Assembly (NCBI RefSeq): GCF_021729155.1
Contig: NZ_JAJQYA010000002.1
Coordinates: 1-64,000 of the forward strand
Length of the DNA: 64,000 bases
Reading direction: 5' to 3'
Source: Membranihabitans marinus
GTDB taxonomy: Bacteria; Bacteroidota; Bacteroidia; Chitinophagales; Saprospiraceae
Of this stretch, positions 38,101-46,243 are shown piece by piece. Below the pieces are notes generated by a model. That model was not told the DNA's origin and did no database searches. It saw only the letters and a program-made list of their open reading frames with translations. Position numbers and translations under genes: made by a program. The stretch's first letter is position 1; every line of letters starts with the position of its first letter.

Positions 38101-38571
38101 GAGTCATATGGCTTAGTGCGCACATTGCCGAGCTGGCCTTTCTTCTATGGTATGAAAGAAGGAGAGGAGATCTTGGTTCAGTTGGATGAGGGCAAAACAC
38201 TGTTGATTGAATACAGTAATCTTTCTAAGCCCAATGAGATGGGAGAAGTTTTTGTATCCTTTAAATTGAATGGCCAAGCGAGAACGGTTAAAGTAGTAGA
38301 CAACTCGGTAAATGTCGAAAAAGTAAAACATAAAAAGGCTGAAAGAGTGACCGATGTTGGTTCTCCGCTTCAAGGCAATCTGTCGAAGATATTTGTAAAA
38401 GTAGGGGACAAGGTCGAAAAGAATACACCACTATTTACCATTGAGGCTATGAAAATGGAGTCGACCATCACTTCACCTATGGCTGGAGTAGTTGAAAATA
38501 TAGTACTCGAGGAGAAGACCATGGTTCATCAGGACGATTTGGTTTTGGAGTTGGAACCTATTCGCGGCTAG
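35107..38571 (+). CDS. pyc: Pyruvate carboxylase
   Basis: A full-length 1154-residue single-chain pyruvate carboxylase, which makes oxaloacetate from pyruvate, bicarbonate and ATP. The biotin carboxylase domain (about 8-460) has KLLVANRGEIAIRIFRAATEL, HPGYGFLSEN, the ATP-grasp loop KAAAGGGGRGMRIVRS, and FIEVNPRIQVEHTITEEITG. The carboxyltransferase domain (about 540-820) has TDTTFRDAHQSLLATRMR, MEVWGGATFDVAMRFL and HTHDTSSVQ. The biotin-carrier domain is at the C-terminus, with the biotinylated lysine in IEAMKMEST. The anaplerotic role fits central metabolism; no operon partners. Start at MEYVHNRYKKLL is unambiguous. Confidence 0.97.
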   Translation: MEYVHNRYKKLLVANRGEIAIRIFRAATELNIRTVAIYTFEDRYSLHRYKADEAYQIGPENEPLSPYLDIDEIIKVAKANDVDAIHPGYGFLSENVRFAERCKAEGIIFVGPTPEIMMALGDKVRAKEIAEAVNVPTIKDSQQDITSEEILLSEAENIGFPIMVKAAAGGGGRGMRIVRSASEIVAAYREAKREAKSAFGDDTIFLEKFIENPKHIEIQILGDQYGNIVHLYERDCSVQRRFQKVVEVAPSTGLSQSTLDQLYDNALKIARHVGYVNAGTVEFLVDVQQNVYFIEVNPRIQVEHTITEEITGIDLVRSQILVSMGFELSHETIFIRSQEDIKISGFAIQCRVTTEDPENNFKPDYGTLVAYRSASGFGIRLDAGSAYPGSTISPFFDSMLVKVTAWGRTLDGSADRLYRALLEFRIRGVKTNIGFLLNLLKDPTFRAGKATVNMIGDMPELMKVPRRRDRGTKMLRYLANVIVNGNEDVKYIDSTKTWMPAKVPAFDKNASFPDGTKQILTEKGPKGFADWLKNEKKIHFTDTTFRDAHQSLLATRMRTIDLLNVAESFSKNHGADVFSMEVWGGATFDVAMRFLKEDPWARLRLIREKVPNVVLQMLLRGSNGVGYKAYPDNLIVSFIEKAAETGIDLFRIFDSLNWIENMRTSIRTVVDNTDALAEACICYTGDILDPQKGKYNLEYYVNLARELEKEGAHILAIKDMAGLLKPYAAETLIKALKESTSMPIHLHTHDTSSVQSATYLKAIEAGVDAVDVALSAMSGLTSQPNFNSMVAVMQDHDRKNDIDLRSLNLYSDYWETVRSYYYPFETELRAGTASVYRHEIPGGQYSNLKPQARGLGLEDKFDTIRENYRIANEMFGNIVKVTPSSKVVGDMAMFMTSNQYTAQDILEKGDEISFPESVKALFRGDLGQPYQGFPAALQKAVLKDEKPYTERPNAHLEPIDLEQGFADFKEKFGPYVNYLDFLSWSLYPKVYEDYHSHYESYGLVRTLPSWPFFYGMKEGEEILVQLDEGKTLLIEYSNLSKPNEMGEVFVSFKLNGQARTVKVVDNSVNVEKVKHKKAERVTDVGSPLQGNLSKIFVKVGDKVEKNTPLFTIEAMKMESTITSPMAGVVENIVLEEKTMVHQDDLVLELEPIRG

Positions 38572-38720
38572 TACAACAGTGTAGAAATATTAGTCCATCT
38601 AAGAGATGTTGAGAATTTATTTTTCACGGTTTTTTAGATGGATTTAAAAGGAGAAAGGTAGAATTTTTAAAATTATAGGTTTTTTTATATGAAAAATTCA
38701 GCTATATAATTTTCACTTTG

Positions 38721-38728
38721 TATATTTG
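38721..38728 (+). promoter_or_regulatory. Probable -7 promoter box (TATATTTG) of the his operon
   Basis: TATATTTG matches the Bacteroidota TAnnTTTG consensus and lies 10 bases before the ATG of the leader peptide. Transcription would therefore start only a few bases before that ATG, giving an almost leaderless leader-peptide message. A matching -33 TTTG is not evident. Confidence 0.55.
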
Positions 38729-38737
38729 GCACAAGTT

Positions 38738-38788
38738 ATGAATACAAACAAATACACATTGCATCATCATATCCATCATTTCCTATAA
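38738..38788 (+). CDS. hisL: Histidine operon leader peptide
   Basis: A 16-codon frame, MNTNKYTLHHHIHHFL, with five CAT codons in a six-codon stretch. It stops 95 bases before hisG, and its run of His codons is followed by mutually exclusive RNA arms and a terminator. This is the expected design of a ribosome-mediated attenuator: when charged tRNA-His is scarce the ribosome stalls on the His run and the antiterminator forms. The leader-peptide logic is established for his operons in Proteobacteria; applying it here is inference from the sequence. Confidence 0.85.
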   Translation: MNTNKYTLHHHIHHFL

Positions 38789-38796
38789 GGAATGGA

Positions 38797-38866
38797 GGTA
38801 AGCAATTGTATTTATATATTATAAAGATTTTGAGGCTTATCACTATTTGTTGGTAAGCCATTTTTT
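38797..38866 (+). terminator. His operon attenuator: antiterminator arm and terminator
   Basis: GGCTTATC (38834-38841) pairs with GGTAAGCC (38852-38859), an 8-bp stem with one wobble pair, followed by six T residues from 38861: a rho-independent terminator 17 bp before hisG. The upstream copy GGTAAGC at 38797-38803 is the same sequence as the terminator's 3' arm and can pair with GCTTATC instead, which would break the terminator. Just upstream, CCAT...TTCC at the His codons can pair with GGAATGG, giving a third, ribosome-sensitive hairpin. Confidence 0.82.
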
Positions 38867-38882
38867 ATTTAAAAAACAGACT

Positions 38883-39734
38883 ATGCTAAACATTGCAATT
38901 CAGAAAAAAGGCAGAATGAGTGAAGATTCCATCAAACTGCTGCGAGATTGTGGACTGAGATTTAGTTCAAGTGGGAAGGGATTAATAGCACCCAGCAGTG
39001 GATTTCCTGCCAATATCTATTATTTGAGAGATGATGATATTCCTGAATATGTACAGGATGGAATCGCCGACGTAGGTATTGTAGGCCTCAATGTGATCAA
39101 AGAATCCATGAAAAAAGCCGAGATTACCATGCCACTCGGATTCTCAAAGTGCCGTTTGTCAATAGCCATCCCAAGAGATCAAGCTTATAAAGGAATTCAA
39201 GATTTGGCTGGCAAGGATATTGCCACATCATATCCGGTGATTTTAGAGGAATATCTCAAGAAGAACAATGTCAATGCAGGGATTCAAACCATTTCTGGTT
39301 CTGTGGAAATAGCTCCAGGTATTGGCTTGGCCGAAGGTATTTGCGATATCGTAAGTACTGGATCTACACTGTTGAGCAATGGTTTGAAGGAGGTTGAGGT
39401 AATCATGAAATCGGAGGCAGTCATGATCAACAATACCAATATGTCTGCAGAAAAAATGGACTTGTTAAACAAACTTTTGTTTAGATTAAAAGCCGTTCAA
39501 AAAGCCTCCAACAGCAAGTATATCTTGTTGAATGCACCCAATGAAAATTTAGAAAAAATCATATCTATACTCCCAGGCATGAAGAGCCCATCCATCCTTC
39601 CTTTGGCTGAAAAAGGATGGTCTAGTGTCCATTCAGTAGTTCAAGAAGAAGATTTTTGGGATGTTATAGACCAATTAAAAGAGCAAGGTGCAGAGAGCTT
39701 ATTGGTAGTGCCTATTGAGAAAATGGTGTTGTAA
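38883..39734 (+). CDS. hisG: ATP phosphoribosyltransferase (long form)
   Basis: The first enzyme of histidine synthesis, condensing ATP and PRPP. 283 residues from the ATG at 38883; the frame is open upstream but that part overlaps the attenuator terminator, so it is not used. It starts LNIAIQKKGRMSEDSIKLL. The PRPP-binding loop is in LAEGICDIVSTGSTLLSNGL. The C-terminal regulatory domain (about 210-283; KYILLNAPNENLEKIISILPGM through ESLLVVPIEKMVL) makes this the long, self-regulated HisG type, which is subject to feedback inhibition by histidine. It is first in an eight-gene operon. Confidence 0.97.
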   Translation: MLNIAIQKKGRMSEDSIKLLRDCGLRFSSSGKGLIAPSSGFPANIYYLRDDDIPEYVQDGIADVGIVGLNVIKESMKKAEITMPLGFSKCRLSIAIPRDQAYKGIQDLAGKDIATSYPVILEEYLKKNNVNAGIQTISGSVEIAPGIGLAEGICDIVSTGSTLLSNGLKEVEVIMKSEAVMINNTNMSAEKMDLLNKLLFRLKAVQKASNSKYILLNAPNENLEKIISILPGMKSPSILPLAEKGWSSVHSVVQEEDFWDVIDQLKEQGAESLLVVPIEKMVL

Positions 39735-39760
39735 TAGTTTATCATACAATTACAAAAGAA

Positions 39761-41038
39761 ATGAAATACATTTATTTTAATCAAGAGTCCAACTGGGCGG
39801 AAAAGTTGGCTAGACCATTGCAGAATATGGCCGAGTTGTCCACTGTAGTGAGGAAGGTTATGGATCGGGTCAGAGATGAAGGTGATCGTGGTCTTTTGGC
39901 CCTCACCCAAGAATTTGATCGGGTGTCCTTGACTGATATTCAGGTAAGTCAAGAAGAAATGTCAAGGGCTGTTGACTTAATAGATGACGAATTAAAGGCT
40001 GCTTTAAAACAAGCAAAGGCAAATATTGAGTTGTTTCACCGCAGTCAAGAAGTAGAGGTTGAAAAAATAGAGACCCAAGCCGGAGTGCAGTGTTGGCGTG
40101 AAAGCCGACCCATAGATACTGTGGGCCTTTACATCCCCGGAGGAACAGCACCTCTGCTGTCTACCGTACTTATGTTGGCAGTTCCCGCTGTAGTGGCAGG
40201 ATGTCCTCAAATAGTACTCTGTTCACCACCTAATCGGTCGGGACAGATTCACCCAGCCATTCTTTATGCGGCTTCCTTGTGTGGAGTCCATGCTGTGTAT
40301 AAGGTGGGAGGAAGCCAAGCTATAGCAGCCATGACTTATGGTACTGATACCGTAGTCAAAGTCAATAAAATTTTTGGTCCAGGCAATCAATATGTGACTT
40401 GTGCCAAGGTCTTGGCTCAACAAGAAGGTGTGGCCATCGATATGCCAGCCGGTCCGTCAGAGGTCTTGGTGTGGTGTGACGATGAGGCTCGTCCTGATTT
40501 TGTAGCGGCAGATTTATTGGCTCAAGCAGAACACGGTGTCGATAGTCAGGTAGTCTTGGTCTGTGATTCTCCCGATTACGGCGCTAGAGTAGAGGCTGAG
40601 TTGGAAAGGCAATTGGAATTTCTCCCTCGAAGAGATATAATCAAAGTAGTACTGGAAAACAGCAGTATTGTGGTGGCCAATGAGAAGGAGGCCATAGAAG
40701 TGATCAACTTTTACGCCCCTGAACATTTAATCATTCAGCGAAATACGAAGAGTTATCAGTTGGCTGACATCGCAAACGCGGGATCGGTATTTATTGGTCC
40801 CTATACTCCGGAAAGCGCAGGGGATTATGCTTCAGGTACCAATCATACCCTGCCTACCAATGGATTTGCCACTGCTTATTCTGGTGTGTCACTGGACTCA
40901 TTTGTAAAGAAAATAACCTTTCAAGAGATATCTAAAACTGGGTTGACACATTTGGAGAAGATTATTTCCCCGATGGCTGCTGCCGAGGAATTGGAAGCAC
41001 ACCGAAGAGCGGTTTTAATACGTTTAGATAAACAATAA
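39761..41038 (+). CDS. hisD: Histidinol dehydrogenase
   Basis: A 425-residue zinc enzyme oxidising histidinol to histidine in two NAD-dependent steps. Family blocks are the glycine-rich GLYIPGGTAPLLSTVLMLAVPA, YKVGGSQAIAAMTYGTDTV, KIFGPGNQYVTCAKVLAQ, the catalytic-site region AADLLAQAEHGVDSQVVLV (His near 263), FYAPEHLIIQ and ESAGDYASGTNHTLPTNGFA. It lies 26 bp after hisG and 22 bp before hisC, clearly one operon. Length is typical. Confidence 0.97.
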   Translation: MKYIYFNQESNWAEKLARPLQNMAELSTVVRKVMDRVRDEGDRGLLALTQEFDRVSLTDIQVSQEEMSRAVDLIDDELKAALKQAKANIELFHRSQEVEVEKIETQAGVQCWRESRPIDTVGLYIPGGTAPLLSTVLMLAVPAVVAGCPQIVLCSPPNRSGQIHPAILYAASLCGVHAVYKVGGSQAIAAMTYGTDTVVKVNKIFGPGNQYVTCAKVLAQQEGVAIDMPAGPSEVLVWCDDEARPDFVAADLLAQAEHGVDSQVVLVCDSPDYGARVEAELERQLEFLPRRDIIKVVLENSSIVVANEKEAIEVINFYAPEHLIIQRNTKSYQLADIANAGSVFIGPYTPESAGDYASGTNHTLPTNGFATAYSGVSLDSFVKKITFQEISKTGLTHLEKIISPMAAAEELEAHRRAVLIRLDKQ

Positions 41039-41060
41039 TTACGGATACAAAGTAATTACT

Positions 41061-42107
41061 ATGGAAGAAAAAGATTTTGTCCAATTGGTGCGGCCCAATA
41101 TCGCTGCTTTAACACCATATTCGTCTGCTAGACACGAGTTTACTGGACATGCAGACATATACTTAGATGCCAATGAAAATCCGTTTTCGCATCATCGGTG
41201 GAATAGATATCCAGACCCTTTTCAATCGGCTTTAAAAAATAAGTTGATTGAAATTAAAAAGTGCGCTGTCGATGAAATTTTCATAGGCAATGGCAGTGAT
41301 GAAGCCATCGACTTGCTTATTAGAATATTTTGTGAACCCGGTGTCGATCAGATTGTGACCGTGGAGCCTACCTATGGAATGTATAGAGTAGCCGCTGATA
41401 TCAATAATGTAGCGGTCAATCGTCAGACTTTGAATCCCGATTATAGTTTGGATATCGATACTGTGTTGGCTCACACTACTTCGGCCGATAAGATATTGTT
41501 TTTGTGCAGTCCCAACAATCCCACAGGGAATGCCATCGATGCCGATGTGTTGTTGCGGGGGATAAAAGGGTTTCACGGTATTGTAGTAATAGACGAAGCT
41601 TATATTGATTTTTCAAGTCAACCTTCAATGATACAATATATAGAATCTTGTCCCAATTTAGTGATTCTCCAAACCTTTAGTAAGGCATGGGGGTTGGCTG
41701 GTTTGAGAATGGGAATGGCATTTGGTCCGGCTTGGATTATCCGATTGATGAATGCGGTTAAACCGCCCTATAATATCAACAGTTATTCTCAAGAAATCGC
41801 CTTGCAAAGTCTGTCCAAACTAGAGGAGGTTCAAGATGAAATAGCAACCATTATAGAAGGGCGCAATCAATTGAGGGATTTTTTGGTCAACCATCCTAGT
41901 GTTTTGGAGGTTTATCCTTCTGATGCCAACTTTTTGTTGTTTAAATGTATTGGAGCCAAGTCATTGTTTGAATATTTGCGTACAGAGGGGATAGTGATTA
42001 GAGATCGAAGCAATGTGGTATTGTGTGAAGATTGTTTGCGGTTGACTGTAGGCAGTCCAGAAGAAAATAAGATATTTATAGAAAGAATGAACAACTATAA
42101 TCAATGA
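41061..42107 (+). CDS. hisC: Histidinol-phosphate aminotransferase
   Basis: A 348-residue class I/II PLP aminotransferase converting imidazole-acetol phosphate and glutamate to histidinol phosphate. Visible are YLDANENPF near the start, FIGNGSDEAIDLLIR, LCSPNNPTGNAID, VVIDEAYIDFS and the PLP lysine in TFSKAWGLAGLRMGMAFG (about residue 209). The C-terminus has RDRSNVVLCEDCLRLTVGSPEEN. Its last four bases overlap the start of hisB (ATGA), suggesting translational coupling. Confidence 0.97.
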   Translation: MEEKDFVQLVRPNIAALTPYSSARHEFTGHADIYLDANENPFSHHRWNRYPDPFQSALKNKLIEIKKCAVDEIFIGNGSDEAIDLLIRIFCEPGVDQIVTVEPTYGMYRVAADINNVAVNRQTLNPDYSLDIDTVLAHTTSADKILFLCSPNNPTGNAIDADVLLRGIKGFHGIVVIDEAYIDFSSQPSMIQYIESCPNLVILQTFSKAWGLAGLRMGMAFGPAWIIRLMNAVKPPYNINSYSQEIALQSLSKLEEVQDEIATIIEGRNQLRDFLVNHPSVLEVYPSDANFLLFKCIGAKSLFEYLRTEGIVIRDRSNVVLCEDCLRLTVGSPEENKIFIERMNNYNQ

Positions 42108-43240
42108 GTAAGAAGGTATTATTTATAGATAGAGATGGGGTATTGCTAAAAGAACCATTGGGGGATTATCAAGTGGACTCCTATGAAAAATTTGAAATAT
42201 TCCCAGGGTGTATTTCGGCTCTTAAAGATATAGTGGCTACCCAGACCTATGTATTGGTCATGGTCAGTAATCAGGATGGTTTGGGTACGGAATCCTATCC
42301 AGAAGAAACTTTCTGGGGACCTCATAATTTACTGCTGCAATGTCTGAAAAATGAGGGCATTGAATTTCGCGAAATACATATTGATCGCAGTTTTCCAGCC
42401 GACAATAAAGATACGCGCAAACCGGGCACTGGTATGTTAAAACACTTTTTTACTGGGGATTATGATTTGGCCAATTCCTTTGTCATAGGAGATCGATATA
42501 CCGATATGATCTTGGCAAAGAATTTGGGATGCCGAGGTATAATGTTGGGTAAGTCTACCGATACACAAGAAGACCATGTATTGAACGGTGTGGATATGGA
42601 GGGAGTGATTGCCAAAAAAGCTGAAAAATGGACGGAAATACGAGATTTTCTCATTGGATTACCTCGACGAGTCCACCATGTTAGAAATACCAAAGAAACC
42701 AAGATAGATATAGTGTTGGATATCGATGGATCAGGCAAAAGTAATATAGATACAGGTATTCGTTTTTTCGATCACATGTTGGATCAAGTAGCCAAACACG
42801 GCGGAGTAGATCTCGACATTCAAGTCAATGGAGATTTGGATATCGACGAACACCATACCATAGAGGATACGGGCTTGGCGCTTGGAGAGGCATTTTATAT
42901 GGCCATAGGTAGTAAAATAGGAATGCAGCGCTACGGATTTGCCATTCCGATGGACGATGCTGCTGCACAGGTATTAATCGATTTCGGAGGGCGACCTTGG
43001 TTTATTTGGAAGGCTGAATTTTCTCGAGAAATGGTAGGGCAAATGCCTACTGAAATGTTTTCACACTTTTTTAAATCATTCTCGGATACTGCAAAAGTCA
43101 ATCTTCAAATCACGGCAGAAGGAGATAACGAACATCATAAAATAGAGGCCATATTCAAAGCCTTTGCCAGAGCTATTAAAGCGGCTATTCATCGCGATGT
43201 CAACGATCTTACCTTGGCCAGTACAAAAGGAGTATTATGA
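42104..43240 (+). CDS. hisB: Bifunctional histidinol-phosphatase/imidazoleglycerol-phosphate dehydratase
   Basis: A fused enzyme of 378 residues catalysing two non-consecutive steps. The N-terminal HAD-type histidinol phosphatase (about 1-165) has LFIDRDGVLLKEP and VSNQDGLGT, and FVIGDRYTDMILAKNLG. The C-terminal dehydratase domain (about 190-378) has GIRFFDHMLDQVAKHGG, DEHHTIEDTGLALGEAF and HHKIEAIFKAFARAIK, whose histidines and glutamates bind manganese. The fusion is the same as in enterobacteria and is common in Bacteroidota. It overlaps hisC and hisH by four bases each. Confidence 0.97.
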   Translation: MSKKVLFIDRDGVLLKEPLGDYQVDSYEKFEIFPGCISALKDIVATQTYVLVMVSNQDGLGTESYPEETFWGPHNLLLQCLKNEGIEFREIHIDRSFPADNKDTRKPGTGMLKHFFTGDYDLANSFVIGDRYTDMILAKNLGCRGIMLGKSTDTQEDHVLNGVDMEGVIAKKAEKWTEIRDFLIGLPRRVHHVRNTKETKIDIVLDIDGSGKSNIDTGIRFFDHMLDQVAKHGGVDLDIQVNGDLDIDEHHTIEDTGLALGEAFYMAIGSKIGMQRYGFAIPMDDAAAQVLIDFGGRPWFIWKAEFSREMVGQMPTEMFSHFFKSFSDTAKVNLQITAEGDNEHHKIEAIFKAFARAIKAAIHRDVNDLTLASTKGVL

Positions 43241-43827
43241 AACAAATAGCCATAATAGATTACAATGCAGGCAATATAAGATCGGTCCTGTTTGCTCTGG
43301 AGCGATTGGGTGTCGAGCCAATATTGACCAGGGATGCTGATGTATTGAATGCAGCGGATAAGATTATATTCCCAGGAGTGGGAGAGGCGGGAACGACGAT
43401 GAATTATTTAAAGGAAACTGGATTGGCTGATTTAATTCGCAATTATAGAAAGCCATTTCTCGGTATTTGTTTAGGTTTGCAATTGATGTGTAAACACTCA
43501 GAAGAAGGCGATACGGAATGCTTGGGTATTTTTGATTTGTCGGTTGTGAAATTTCCCGGAGATATGGGATTGAAAGTGCCTCATATGGGATGGAATACCG
43601 TAGATGGCAACGGTCATGAGTTATTTAAAGGGTTGGAAACTGATCCCTATTTTTATTTTGTTCACAGTTATTATGCAGAGTTGTCCGATGTGACAATAGG
43701 GCAAAGTAATTACGGACTTCCATTTACTTCTGTATTGGCCAATGACAACTATATGGCCACACAGTTTCACCCTGAGAAATCCGGCTTGCAAGGAGAAATA
43801 TTATTGAAAAATTTTATAAATATATAG
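43237..43827 (+). CDS. hisH: Imidazole glycerol phosphate synthase, glutaminase subunit
   Basis: A 196-residue class-I glutamine amidotransferase that supplies ammonia to HisF. The nucleophile is in FLGICLGLQLMCKHSEEG (Cys near 78), and the His-Glu pair is in ATQFHPEKSGLQGE (about 177-179). KVPHMGWNTV and YFVHSYYAE are standard HisH blocks. It overlaps hisB by four bases and ends three bases before hisA. Confidence 0.97.
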   Translation: MKQIAIIDYNAGNIRSVLFALERLGVEPILTRDADVLNAADKIIFPGVGEAGTTMNYLKETGLADLIRNYRKPFLGICLGLQLMCKHSEEGDTECLGIFDLSVVKFPGDMGLKVPHMGWNTVDGNGHELFKGLETDPYFYFVHSYYAELSDVTIGQSNYGLPFTSVLANDNYMATQFHPEKSGLQGEILLKNFINI

Positions 43828-43830
43828 ACA

Positions 43831-44571
43831 TTGAGAATTGTTCCAGCTATTGACATTATTGACGGTAAATGTGTGCGTCTAGAAAAAGGCGATTATCAGA
43901 AAAAAACCATTTACAATGAAGATCCGTTAGAAGTGGCCAAATCATTTGAAGATCACGGTGTGGAATATTTACATTTAGTGGATTTGGATGGTGCCAAGGC
44001 GGGCAAGGTCGTCAATTATTCCATTTTGGATCGAATAGCCAGTCAGACTGGATTGTCCGTAGATTTTGGGGGCGGTGTCAGAGCGGCCGAAGATATCGAT
44101 ACAATATTTGACTATGGGGGAAGTCAAGCTGTAGTGGGTAGTTTAGCGTTTAAAAATCCGGATTTGTTTTTTAGTATATTGACTCAATTTACTTCGGATA
44201 AAATCATTTTGGGAGCCGATGCCCATCACGGGAAAATAGCCGTGGGAGGATGGTTGGAAAGCACCGATATGGATGTAATCGAAATCATTAAAGATTATGT
44301 TGATCGAGGGGTACAATACATTTTGTCCACTGATATTGAGAAGGATGGGATGTTGAAGGGACCGTCTGTGGATTTGTATAGGGAAATTTTAGAGGTCTGT
44401 CCCAAGGCTTATTTGATCGCCAGCGGTGGTGTAACCAATTTAGATGATCTCGAAGAACTGCAGGCCATAGGTTGTGAGTCTGCCATCGTGGGTAAGGCCA
44501 TATACGAGAATAGAATAAGCTTGAAGGAGATTGAAAATTGGATTTTATCCAATGGAGTAAGCAATAAGTAA
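43831..44571 (+). CDS. hisA: Phosphoribosylformimino-5-aminoimidazole carboxamide ribotide isomerase
   Basis: A 246-residue (beta/alpha)8-barrel isomerase acting before HisFH. It begins RIVPAIDIIDGKCVRLEKGDY, with the barrel motifs HLVDLDGAKAGK, DFGGGVRAAEDIDTI, VGSLAFKNP and YLIASGGVTNLDDLEEL carrying the two catalytic aspartates and phosphate loops. The start is a TTG codon at 43831, three bases after the hisH stop; no ATG lies nearby that would keep the conserved N-terminus, so the TTG start is well supported. Confidence 0.96.
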   Translation: MRIVPAIDIIDGKCVRLEKGDYQKKTIYNEDPLEVAKSFEDHGVEYLHLVDLDGAKAGKVVNYSILDRIASQTGLSVDFGGGVRAAEDIDTIFDYGGSQAVVGSLAFKNPDLFFSILTQFTSDKIILGADAHHGKIAVGGWLESTDMDVIEIIKDYVDRGVQYILSTDIEKDGMLKGPSVDLYREILEVCPKAYLIASGGVTNLDDLEELQAIGCESAIVGKAIYENRISLKEIENWILSNGVSNK

Positions 44572-44588
44572 AAAATTAAAATAGCCTA

Positions 44589-45341
44589 ATGGTTGCAAAA
44601 AGAATAATTCCTTGTTTGGATGTCAAGGACGGACGAACCGTAAAAGGAGTCAATTTTAAGTCGCTTAGAGATGCTGGGGATCCAGTAGCTTTGGGTAAGT
44701 TGTACAGTGAACAGGGGGCTGATGAATTGGTCTTTCTAGATATTTCTGCCACCTTAGAAAAACGGAAAACATTGGCGGCTTTAGCCCGCAGTGTGGCCAA
44801 GGAGATCAATATTCCATTTACTATAGGAGGAGGAATTACTTCAGTCGAAGACATTGCTATAGCGCTGGAGAATGGAGCGGACAAGGTGGCCATCAATTCG
44901 GCTGCTGTGCGCAGGCCAGAACTAATAGCCGATGCAGCCAATGCCTATGGATCTCAGTGTATTGTCTTAGCGGTGGATGCCAAAAATATCGATGGACAGT
45001 GGTGGGTACACACTGCTGGTGGCACCAAACCTACCGATATAGAATTGTTTTCTTGGGTTCGTCGTGCTGAGGCCAATGGGGCAGGGGAAATTCTGTTTAC
45101 TTCCATGGATCACGATGGGACCAAACAGGGTTTTGCAATAGAAGCTTTGGCCGAGATGAATGAATTTTTAACCATACCTTTGATTGCTTCTGGTGGGGCA
45201 GGACAGAAGGAACATTTTAAGGAGTTGTTCGATCGCGATGCTGCTGATGCTGCTTTAGCAGCTTCTATTTTCCATTTTGGTGAAATTCCAGTACCAACAT
45301 TAAAGACTTATCTAAAACAGAATAATATAACCGTACGTTAA
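44589..45341 (+). CDS. hisF: Imidazole glycerol phosphate synthase, cyclase subunit
   Basis: A 250-residue (beta/alpha)8-barrel that forms imidazole glycerol phosphate and AICAR from PRFAR using ammonia from HisH. It begins [22 protein letters not shown] with the catalytic Asp (near 11). Later blocks are [50 protein letters not shown] with the second catalytic Asp, and [19 protein letters not shown]. It sits 17 bp after hisA and one base before hisIE. Confidence 0.97.
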   Translation: MVAKRIIPCLDVKDGRTVKGVNFKSLRDAGDPVALGKLYSEQGADELVFLDISATLEKRKTLAALARSVAKEINIPFTIGGGITSVEDIAIALENGADKVAINSAAVRRPELIADAANAYGSQCIVLAVDAKNIDGQWWVHTAGGTKPTDIELFSWVRRAEANGAGEILFTSMDHDGTKQGFAIEALAEMNEFLTIPLIASGGAGQKEHFKELFDRDAADAALAASIFHFGEIPVPTLKTYLKQNNITVR

Positions 45342-45342
45342 T

Positions 45343-45969
45343 ATGAAAGAAATAAGCAAAGAGAACATCGCAGATATCGATTTTGATAAGGGGGAAGGCT
45401 TGGTGCCTGCCATAGTAGAGGATTCAGTTACACAGGAGACTTTAATGTTGGGTTATATGAATGCTGGTGCAGTATTGGAGACCTTTGAATCCGGTCGAGT
45501 CACTTTTTATAGTCGATCTAAGAATCGCTTGTGGACTAAAGGGGAAACCTCGGGAAATTTTCTACATTTTTCTAAAATGTATATGGACTGCGACAATGAT
45601 ACACTATTATTGCGGGTTCGACCTCAAGGCCCAGTATGTCATACGGGAACATCTACTTGTTTTGATTTAGATCCCGAAGCCAAAGTCTTTAACCTTTCGG
45701 TATTAGAGGACATTGTGTTAGACAGAAAACAAAACCCCAAAGAAGGGAGTTACACCAATCATTTATTCAGTAAAGGTATCAATAAGATTGCACAGAAGGT
45801 AGGTGAAGAAGCTGTAGAATTGGTAATAGAAGCCAAGGATGACAACAGAGATCTGTTTTTGGGTGAAGCTGCCGATTTGTTGTATCACTTTACGGTACTC
45901 TTGGCGGAGAAAAATATTCCCCTTGGTGAAGTTTATGATTTGCTAGGTCAGCGGCATCATCAGAAATAG
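45343..45969 (+). CDS. hisIE: Bifunctional phosphoribosyl-AMP cyclohydrolase/phosphoribosyl-ATP pyrophosphohydrolase
   Basis: A 208-residue fusion catalysing the second and third steps. The HisI domain (about 1-110) has ETLMLGYMNAGAVLETFESG, TFYSRSKNRLWTKGETSGNFL, DCDNDTLLLRVRPQGPVCHTGTSTCF with zinc and magnesium ligands. The HisE domain (about 118-208) has GSYTNHLFSKGINKIAQKVGEEAVELVIEAK and the metal-binding LGEAADLLYHFTVLL. It is the last gene of the operon and 274 bp of non-coding DNA follow. Confidence 0.97.
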   Translation: MKEISKENIADIDFDKGEGLVPAIVEDSVTQETLMLGYMNAGAVLETFESGRVTFYSRSKNRLWTKGETSGNFLHFSKMYMDCDNDTLLLRVRPQGPVCHTGTSTCFDLDPEAKVFNLSVLEDIVLDRKQNPKEGSYTNHLFSKGINKIAQKVGEEAVELVIEAKDDNRDLFLGEAADLLYHFTVLLAEKNIPLGEVYDLLGQRHHQK

Positions 45970-46243
45970 TGAAAAGATAAATATGTTTTTTTTATTTACT
46001 ATTTTGAATTAAATAGTATTTTCCCTTATAAATATCTAACAAAAATCCTACTTTGTTGTATTTTAAATAGTTATGTTTTGATGTAATCATATCCTAGTTT
46101 GTGTATATAAAAGAATAATTATTCTTTTTGTATTAAATTTCTTGTTGAAATTCAAAAACTTTAGAATTTTTTAATGCTATTTTATTGGCAATCATTATTA
46201 AAATGATTACCTTTTGGTACCAACAAAAAATTCAATATATTAT

